A DNA stretch of 64,000 nt from positions 4,464,001 to 4,528,000 of the forward strand of contig NZ_CP077077.1 in the NCBI RefSeq assembly GCF_019139675.1. The letters run 5' to 3'. Below the pieces are notes generated by a model. It saw nothing but the letters and a program-made list of their open reading frames with translations. It was not told the DNA's origin and ran no database searches. The position numbers and the translations under genes are program-made. Positions 58,340 through 64,000 of this stretch are shown in pieces (the stretch's first letter is position 1; each line of letters begins with the position of its first letter). Origin of the DNA: Pseudomonas maumuensis. GTDB taxonomy: Bacteria > Pseudomonadota > Gammaproteobacteria > Pseudomonadales > Pseudomonadaceae.

Positions 58340-58461
58340 GCTCTGTCTGGAAAAACCGTCGCATACACCGCATGACACAAGCCAGCGAGACCATCGCGGC
58401 ATAACTTCTTGCGAGATTGTCGAAGCGCGTGACGATGTGGACGGCCACGCTGGGCCTTGGT
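58340..58461 (-). pseudogene. Remnant of an IS5-family transposase (3' end)
   Basis: Read on the minus strand from 58445 the frame gives AVHIVTRFDNLARSYAAMVS then LACVMRCMRRFF, the C-terminal signature of IS5-type transposases (TRFDxLARxxxAM). It ends near GGCTCTGTCTGGAAAA (58339 region), which looks like an IS5-type terminal repeat. Only the last ~40 codons remain, and the upstream part is lost at the stop of the next gene. Confidence 0.6.
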
Positions 58462-58671
58462 CTACTTGAGTTTCACGCCAACGGCTTGCGGTGTCGACCC
58501 AGTCATCTTGATAGTGAACGTGACCTCGCACTCCTCTTCCAGCTCCAGGCCTTCGGCCTCGGCCGGGGCGAGGTAAACCTTATCTTCATCTTCATCGTAT
58601 TCAATCCAACCCCACTTCTTCACTGCATCGTATTCCACCAGTTTTCCTGTTTTTCGTGTTGCTTCGCTCAT
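58462..58671 (-). CDS. Small cold-shock-like (OB-fold) protein downstream of the RHS gene
   Basis: 69 aa. GKLVEYDAVKKWGWIEYDED then KVYLAPAEAEGL and PQAVGVKLK align in pattern with a cold shock domain (compare [16 protein letters not shown]), but RNP1/RNP2 aromatic residues are mostly changed. It lies 83 nt after the RHS stop on the same strand, where RHS immunity genes are found. Start at ATG 58671 after GAGGG. Role uncertain: an immunity protein, or a nucleic-acid binder. Confidence 0.6.
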   Translation of the reverse strand: MSEATRKTGKLVEYDAVKKWGWIEYDEDEDKVYLAPAEAEGLELEEECEVTFTIKMTGSTPQAVGVKLK

Positions 58672-58753
58672 GACATCAACCCTCGCTTCATTGACTGTGG
58701 GTACTCTCCCGCGCCCCAACGCGGGCACGGGAAAACCTGCTGCCGGCGCCTAA

Positions 58754-61700
58754 CTACCAAAACCGCAGATTATTGGTGGTCGGTAACAAACTGTGTTCTA
58801 CGGTTTTCAGATACGGCAGCTTGGGCACTACCGAAGGCTCATGTACACCCGCCCTCACACTGACTACAGCCTGTTGCTGTTCATGCAGGCTTTGACTGGT
58901 CTCGATCGTCCCTTTCAGCGCATTGGCCTCGAGCGCCGTGTTGAGGTAGTAGATTGCGTACGACAGGCCGCGCGCTGCGCCCTCTGTATGCATCGACTCG
59001 GTCAAGAAACCGCCAATTTTCCCAAGCCATCCTGAATTCGCCAATTTGCTCGAGGACTGTTCAGCCATTTCGACGGGGGCCGCCAGGTAGTTCCCCCCCT
59101 GCCTCGCCGCACCGCGCAGGCCTTGGCGCGCCAACCACTGCGCAGCTGGGTCCAAGGTGTTGTACTTGAAGCGGCCCAGAACCCCGAGGTTGCGAGGGCC
59201 ACTAAGCCCCCCCAGCCCACCGTGGGGGCGGGTAGGGCCCAGGCCGTTGGGGCCAACGCGCTGTGCCCTCAGCAAGCGCATTCTGCGAGTGCCTCTGATG
59301 CCCTGCTGCACCAGGGGTTTGCTGCTGCTCCAAGCGGCTTTGGCAGCGCGCCTCACTGCTTTGGTGGCGCTCCAAATGACCTTTCCGACCGATCGGACCG
59401 CTTTCGCCAGGGACAGCGCCACTTTGAGGCCAGCCTTGAACACCCCGACAAAGGCCAAACAGCTCGCTATGCCCATGACGACCGAGGCGATACTCATTGC
59501 CCTGGACACTTCAGGAGCACCTAATTTATTCGCCAGCAGCGCCCCCGCCTCGAAAGCGAACGACGCCGCGCTCATCGCAACAACGAATGTGGTCAACCAC
59601 AGCGACTGACCTGCGGTGAACGCGGCCAGAGCGATGCCTATCGCGGCTACCGTCGCTGAGAACAGCAGGCCGCGATAATCGCTACCGACCTTCATCTTCT
59701 CGGTGTCTTGCAGCGCCTTGTCGTAGGTCTCCAGCTGGTGGTTTTGACCCCAGCGGCTGAGCATGATCGCTCCGCTAGGGTCGTGCAGGTTGACCGGGTC
59801 CGGGCAGTGCTGGTAGTCATTCAGCCCGCCTTGACCGAACGGGCTGAGCCAGTCGGGCTGGGCATAACGACGCAGCCCGGGGACGTAACTGCGGTAACCG
59901 TTACCGGCGTGGTAATGCCCAGTCAGGGGGTCGAGGCGCATACCGTTGTAGCCACTGACCAGCCCCTCCAACGCCACGCCCTCGCCAAACGGTAGTAGCG
60001 GTGCCAGTTCCAGCGTGCCGCCCTTGACCTGGCCGGCAACGCCCACCTGCGGGTCGTCGATCAGCCAGCGCACTTCGTTGCCATCATATTGCGCCAGCCC
60101 GCTGGACAGGCTGATGGTCCTGCTGACCGTATCCTGCTGGTCATAGTGGATCTCGCCGATCAGTAGTTCGCCGTCGTAGCGCAGCTCGCGGGTGCTTCCG
60201 TCGCTCTTGAGGTACTGCGCCGCCAGGCGCTGGCTGCCATCGTACTCGTAGCGGGTCAGCAGGTTGCCGGTGCTATCGAACACCTTGTCAACCTGGCCGG
60301 CAGCGCTATAGCGGTAGCGGTGTTGCCCGGTGACCTCGGTCAGGTAGCCGTTGGCGTTCCACGTCAATGTGCGTTCCTCATTGCCGTGAGTGATCCCTGT
60401 CAGGCGCGTCGGGTCGCTGGCAGCGCCATAAGCCAGGCTCTCGCTCCACTTCTGGCCATCGAAGCCGGTGGTGACGCACCGGGTCAGGTTGCTCAGGGCA
60501 TCCCAGCCATACTCCTGAGCCTTGACCGCCCTGCCTTGGGCGTCTCGCGGGCAATGCTCCGTCGCGACGGCCTCGCAGTCATAACGCTGCAGACGGTCAA
60601 GCGCATCGTAGGCAAAGCGTTCGACGCGCACCTGCTGACCGTTCTGGTAGCTCGTCTTGCTGGCCATACGGCCGTCACCTTGCCACTTCAGGCACTGCTT
60701 GAAGCACTCGACGCCGTTGTACAGGAAGCGCCGGGTAACCTCCTGGCCAAAACCGTCATGTTCGCTAAGCACTCTCCATTGCCCACCGGCCTTCAGTGCC
60801 TGGGCTTGGCGCGACTGCAGGCGGCCCAGTGCGTCGTAGCGGTACACGACTTCCTCGTGGTCCTGACAGGTGCGCAGCACACGGCCCTGCTCGTCGCTGA
60901 ACACCCGCTGCCAGTGGCCGTCAGCGCGCAGCGAGGCCATTGGCCGGCCACGCAGGCTCAACCAGCGATAGCCTTGGCGCCTGGCACGTGGCGAGGTTTG
61001 CGTGAGCGATTGCCGACCGGGCAGGCTGCTGCTACCCAGGACCTGCTCCCAGCCATGCTTCATCGTGTCATCGCTGACGGGGGAGGCCTGGGTCTGTGTG
61101 CCATTGCTCTCAGTGAAGCTGGAAAGGGTCTGTTCGTTCGCGTTGAAGCGCTGGCCCTCAGCATTTCGAAGCACGGAGAGCCGGGTTTTGTCGGGCAGGG
61201 TGACGGTATCGTCCTTGAAGCTGTATGCACGACTACCGACCGTTCGCGTAGACAATGTGCTGTCGTGTTCCACTGTCTGTTTCGCCACGCTCGCGCCGCC
61301 TACCTTGAGCTCGGTGGCATGGGTGCTCAGCCCGTGGTAGCTGTACTCGACGACAGAGTCGTCGGGGCGGGTAATCCGGGTCACCCGGCCCACGGCGTCG
61401 CGCTCCAGCGCATACGAACGGGTTTGCGCACCCAGGGTACGGTCATAACCGATGATGTCGCCCGAGTTGTTCAAGCGTTTGCGCAGCTGCATCTGTGTTT
61501 GGCCGTCACCGTCGAGCAGGTGCTCCACCTGCTCGACGGTGCCGTTCTTGCGGTAGTGGTAATCGATCTTGCGTTGGTAAAGGCGTTGCTCGTCAAGGCC
61601 TTCTTCGATGCTGTATTGGCTCGAAATGTCTTGCGTCGCATACGGCTCAAACACCGAGGCATCGGCCGCCACGTCTTTCGCGTTGTCTGCCACCTCGCTG

Positions 61701-64000
61701 TGCTGGGCTTGCAGCAGGCTGCGCATGGCGGGTCCATCCAGCCCTCCTTGCTCTGTGACCCACGCTTGCGGCCCTACGGCCGACGGCGCCGGGGTCATGT
61801 CCACCACGGCCTGCCCCCCCGGCAGGTAGTCCCACTCGCAACTGGCCAGCAACTGCGATCCATCCAGCCCTTGCAGGGTGTATTGAGCCAGTGGCACGAA
61901 GTGCTCGGTGCCGTTCTTGCGCCACTCGTGCAGCCAGGCCCGTTGCACGCCGTCCAGGTGGCTGCGGCTGATACCCTTGTTCGCGTGGGTATGGGTTGCC
62001 ACTTTGCCATCAGCCGAATATTCGGTGGTGGTCTGCTCGACGGGCTGTTGCTCCTTGCCCCTGTTCAGGTACACACCCCGGCTGTCCTTCTTGAGTGCGT
62101 AGCGCCTCACTTGGGTTACCCGCCCCAACGCATCGTACTGCCAATGCACCTCTTTACCTTGTTCAACTTGCTCCAGGAGGCGCCGACCACGACGCGAGCG
62201 CAGCTCCTTGCGCAGTTCCTTAATACCGGCCGTGGTGGTTTTGATACGTACCACGAAACCGTCATTGTTAGGATTGTCTACGCATTCAAGGTGGTTGCTC
62301 ATTGTGAATACGCGTTCGCCCGAGTCACAGACCTCGTGGGTGACCTGGGTGTCTTCCTCCGACCACTTCCGGACCTTGCTGTCCTCGCCGCCTTCACGGG
62401 CAGGCGGTGTCGACTTGGTGCTGCGCTGGCGCCACAGCAGCTTGGCAGGGGCGTCGGCCATGCTCCAACCAGCACTGGCGCCGAGCAGGTTGCCACTGAT
62501 GCTGCCCTTGACCCCCTCGATAGTCAGCACTTCGGCAAGCTCCAACAGCTTCCGGCTACCTCGCGTCACCTCGCGGTAACCGAACAAGCGCAGGCCCTGG
62601 GGGTTGCCGAAGGGGTCACATTGGTATTCCGCCATGACCGGCGCCGAGGCATGCCGGGGGATAGCCGGGCAGTTCAGGGTCGGTAAACCTCGAAGTGCTT
62701 TGATGTCCTTCAGTTGAGTGGACTGGCCAGGCGCGTCCACCGTGAACGGGTTTTTCTGCGCCTCTTTGTAGTAACAACGATACAGCGTGTGCTCACCGCC
62801 AACGTGCCTGTACAGCTCGTTGCCGTCCAGATCCTCAACGTGCTTCGCCAGCTCTACCGCACGCCCCAGCGCATCACGCTCGGCAGGCGTGTAACTGGCC
62901 AGTAAGCGCGTGATGCACGCGGCCAGTTTCGGGCGGTCGGCCTTGTTGGATTTATCGATGATCCATGCGAGCAGATCCTGCTGGTGCGGCACCAGCGCCG
63001 CCCCCTCCTGCACGTTGACCTTGGAGCCCTGGGCGCCCGTTTCGAGGGCGTACAGCAGTTCAGCGAACTCATCGCCTGCCCCGGTGTAGCGGTAGGCCTT
63101 GGTCTCCCTGTACTGGTCCTTTTTCCGCTGGTTCTTGCGTGTGCAGAAGTTGAGCCAATGGCCTTGCGCCGATGCCTCTGCACGCAATACTTCAAAACGA
63201 TTGACGCTACCGCTGTGCGAGACGTTGCCGTGAACCAGCATGTGTTGCTTGCGTGCCCCATGCGAGCCGCTTTCGTACTCGACGCTGACCACACGCTGTT
63301 TGGTATTCAGGAAGTCCCCATCGTAGCGGTAGGCTGTCACCTGATTCTCTTGCCCATCGCCCGGTACCAGGGTGTGAAGTGCCACCCGTGGCAGGCGCGG
63401 TTGTTCCCCCCTGTTGCTTTTACCCGCCTGGTACTTGACGCACTCCACCGACCCATCCAGCTCGCGCAAGCCGCACAACACCCGGTCCAGGGTCAGGTCG
63501 TGGTCATAGTCACAATCGACCTGCTGCAGGACATTGAGCTCACCATCCGCTCGTCGCTCGCTGCGTTTTATCGTGCGCAGCAGGTAATCCTTGAGCTGCA
63601 ACTCGACCTCGTAACACTCGGTCTTGCTTTGCGGCCACACCTGCATCTTCACCTGCGCAGCCTTCTCGCGCGGTGTGCTGTACTGAGCCTTGAACAGCGG
63701 CTCATCCCCACTCTTGACCGCCAACAGCATGAACTGGCCCTTCTGACGTAGCCATTCCAACGTCAAGGATTCGCCATCGCGCGACTCGATAGTCGACGGC
63801 AGCAGCAACACGAAGGGCTTCTGGTAGTCGGCAATGAGCTTTTTCAGCTTGATGATGTTCTGGTCAGTGTGCCACTTACCGATGGCTTCGTCGTAGTCCG
63901 CGCTCGCACTTGCGTAATACTGAAGGGGGTTGAATATCGCTGCTACCCATTGCTGCCAGTTCTCCGGCTTCGCAGGAAAGTCTGGTTTGGATTTGTCCCT
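58754..64000 (-). CDS. Giant RHS-repeat (TccC-type) protein, 5' end outside the window
   Basis: The frame is open from 64000 to the stop at 58754, at least 1748 aa. Many YD/RHS repeats (YRYDALGRLQSRQ, YEYDGSQRLAAQYL, WQYDALGRVTQVRRY). The core end reads YNGMRLDPLTGHYHAGNGY ... RRYAQPDWLSPFGQGGLNDY ... DPVNLHDPSG (around 59770-59960), the TccC/Pseudomonas RHS type. The variable tip (about 340 aa) has three hydrophobic stretches (LLFSATVAAIGIALAAFTAG, WLTTFVVAMSAASFAFEAG, VVMGIASCLAFVGVF), a Lys/Arg/Trp helix region and a Gly-rich segment. RHS cocoons enclose a toxic C-terminus; the toxin type here is not recognised. Confidence 0.88.
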   Translation of the reverse strand, partial: RDKSKPDFPAKPENWQQWVAAIFNPLQYYASASADYDEAIGKWHTDQNIIKLKKLIADYQKPFVLLLPSTIESRDGESLTLEWLRQKGQFMLLAVKSGDEPLFKAQYSTPREKAAQVKMQVWPQSKTECYEVELQLKDYLLRTIKRSERRADGELNVLQQVDCDYDHDLTLDRVLCGLRELDGSVECVKYQAGKSNRGEQPRLPRVALHTLVPGDGQENQVTAYRYDGDFLNTKQRVVSVEYESGSHGARKQHMLVHGNVSHSGSVNRFEVLRAEASAQGHWLNFCTRKNQRKKDQYRETKAYRYTGAGDEFAELLYALETGAQGSKVNVQEGAALVPHQQDLLAWIIDKSNKADRPKLAACITRLLASYTPAERDALGRAVELAKHVEDLDGNELYRHVGGEHTLYRCYYKEAQKNPFTVDAPGQSTQLKDIKALRGLPTLNCPAIPRHASAPVMAEYQCDPFGNPQGLRLFGYREVTRGSRKLLELAEVLTIEGVKGSISGNLLGASAGWSMADAPAKLLWRQRSTKSTPPAREGGEDSKVRKWSEEDTQVTHEVCDSGERVFTMSNHLECVDNPNNDGFVVRIKTTTAGIKELRKELRSRRGRRLLEQVEQGKEVHWQYDALGRVTQVRRYALKKDSRGVYLNRGKEQQPVEQTTTEYSADGKVATHTHANKGISRSHLDGVQRAWLHEWRKNGTEHFVPLAQYTLQGLDGSQLLASCEWDYLPGGQAVVDMTPAPSAVGPQAWVTEQGGLDGPAMRSLLQAQHSEVADNAKDVAADASVFEPYATQDISSQYSIEEGLDEQRLYQRKIDYHYRKNGTVEQVEHLLDGDGQTQMQLRKRLNNSGDIIGYDRTLGAQTRSYALERDAVGRVTRITRPDDSVVEYSYHGLSTHATELKVGGASVAKQTVEHDSTLSTRTVGSRAYSFKDDTVTLPDKTRLSVLRNAEGQRFNANEQTLSSFTESNGTQTQASPVSDDTMKHGWEQVLGSSSLPGRQSLTQTSPRARRQGYRWLSLRGRPMASLRADGHWQRVFSDEQGRVLRTCQDHEEVVYRYDALGRLQSRQAQALKAGGQWRVLSEHDGFGQEVTRRFLYNGVECFKQCLKWQGDGRMASKTSYQNGQQVRVERFAYDALDRLQRYDCEAVATEHCPRDAQGRAVKAQEYGWDALSNLTRCVTTGFDGQKWSESLAYGAASDPTRLTGITHGNEERTLTWNANGYLTEVTGQHRYRYSAAGQVDKVFDSTGNLLTRYEYDGSQRLAAQYLKSDGSTRELRYDGELLIGEIHYDQQDTVSRTISLSSGLAQYDGNEVRWLIDDPQVGVAGQVKGGTLELAPLLPFGEGVALEGLVSGYNGMRLDPLTGHYHAGNGYRSYVPGLRRYAQPDWLSPFGQGGLNDYQHCPDPVNLHDPSGAIMLSRWGQNHQLETYDKALQDTEKMKVGSDYRGLLFSATVAAIGIALAAFTAGQSLWLTTFVVAMSAASFAFEAGALLANKLGAPEVSRAMSIASVVMGIASCLAFVGVFKAGLKVALSLAKAVRSVGKVIWSATKAVRRAAKAAWSSSKPLVQQGIRGTRRMRLLRAQRVGPNGLGPTRPHGGLGGLSGPRNLGVLGRFKYNTLDPAAQWLARQGLRGAARQGGNYLAAPVEMAEQSSSKLANSGWLGKIGGFLTESMHTEGAARGLSYAIYYLNTALEANALKGTIETSQSLHEQQQAVVSVRAGVHEPSVVPKLPYLKTVEHSLLPTTNNLRFW

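Noticed and set aside
60320..62686. 788-codon open frame on the plus strand opposite the RHS gene
   Set aside because: Shadow; the minus frame has clear YD repeats through the same bases.

Overview
This window is a piece of a high-GC gammaproteobacterial chromosome, almost certainly a Pseudomonas of the P. putida group. The basis is gene content and order recalled from that genus: prc next to an EAL/GGDEF gene, the aatJQMP-aauSR acidic amino acid system, glpFKRD and glpM, argF, bfd/bfr, rnt-pyrC-motY-argG, nth with an Rnf cluster, metG-apbC-dcd, and REP-like palindromes. I cannot assign a species. Nearly all of the window is vertically inherited core genome. The last ~6 kb (58.2-64 kb) looks accessory.

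Layout. 1-4.5 kb: 3' end of the periplasmic protease prc, a c-di-GMP enzyme, a coupled XRE regulator pair and a YkvA membrane protein with two opposed DnaA boxes upstream. 4.7-8.3 kb (minus strand): an FKBP lipoprotein, a secreted collagen-like protein coupled to a DUF1145 membrane protein, and two tandem OmpA lipoproteins with a shared upstream motif. 8.5-14 kb (plus): a DUF6231 protein, YchJ, a LEA lipoprotein, a His-rich SEC-C protein, a penicillin-acylase-like lipoprotein and an M14 deacylase. 14-19 kb: dcd, a cold shock gene, apbC, metG. 19-22.4 kb: a reduced Rnf-like membrane operon (A, D, G, E only) leading into nth. 22.4-26.5 kb: a small PA3496-type protein, an orphan response regulator, an unknown membrane protein, argG and motY. 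26.6-30.6 kb: pyrC-rnt, then an iron/redox block of peroxiredoxin, bacterioferritin-associated ferredoxin, bacterioferritin and monothiol glutaredoxin. 30.7-36.6 kb: a lone molybdopterin oxidoreductase, argF coupled to an ABC ATPase, phzF, ybaK. 36.9-42 kb: glpF, glpK, glpR, glpD with GlpR-like operators. 42.3-48.8 kb: acidic amino acid ABC transporter with a sigma-54-type promoter and its AauS/AauR pair. 48.8-58.2 kb: glpM, a hydrolase, metR, a Nudix enzyme, lhr, rpmE2, and an FMN/Fe-S glutamate-synthase-like protein. 58.3-64 kb: IS5-type remnant, a small cold-shock-like protein and a giant RHS (TccC-type) gene running off the window.

How the parts work together. Arginine synthesis (argG, argF) appears co-regulated: both genes carry 42-bp tandem sites that fit the Pseudomonas ArgR half-site pattern. 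Glycerol uptake, phosphorylation and oxidation (glpF, glpK, glpD) are tied by GlpR operators. Aspartate/glutamate uptake is tied to AauS-AauR through a -24/-12 promoter. Iron storage and release (bfr, bfd) sit with thiol redox genes and a Fur-like site. The most unusual unit is the Rnf-like operon. It lacks rnfB and rnfC and the membrane [2Fe-2S] cysteines known from RnfA, yet keeps a clear covalent-flavin site in RnfG. The RHS gene with its C-terminal tip and small downstream partner is the most variable region.
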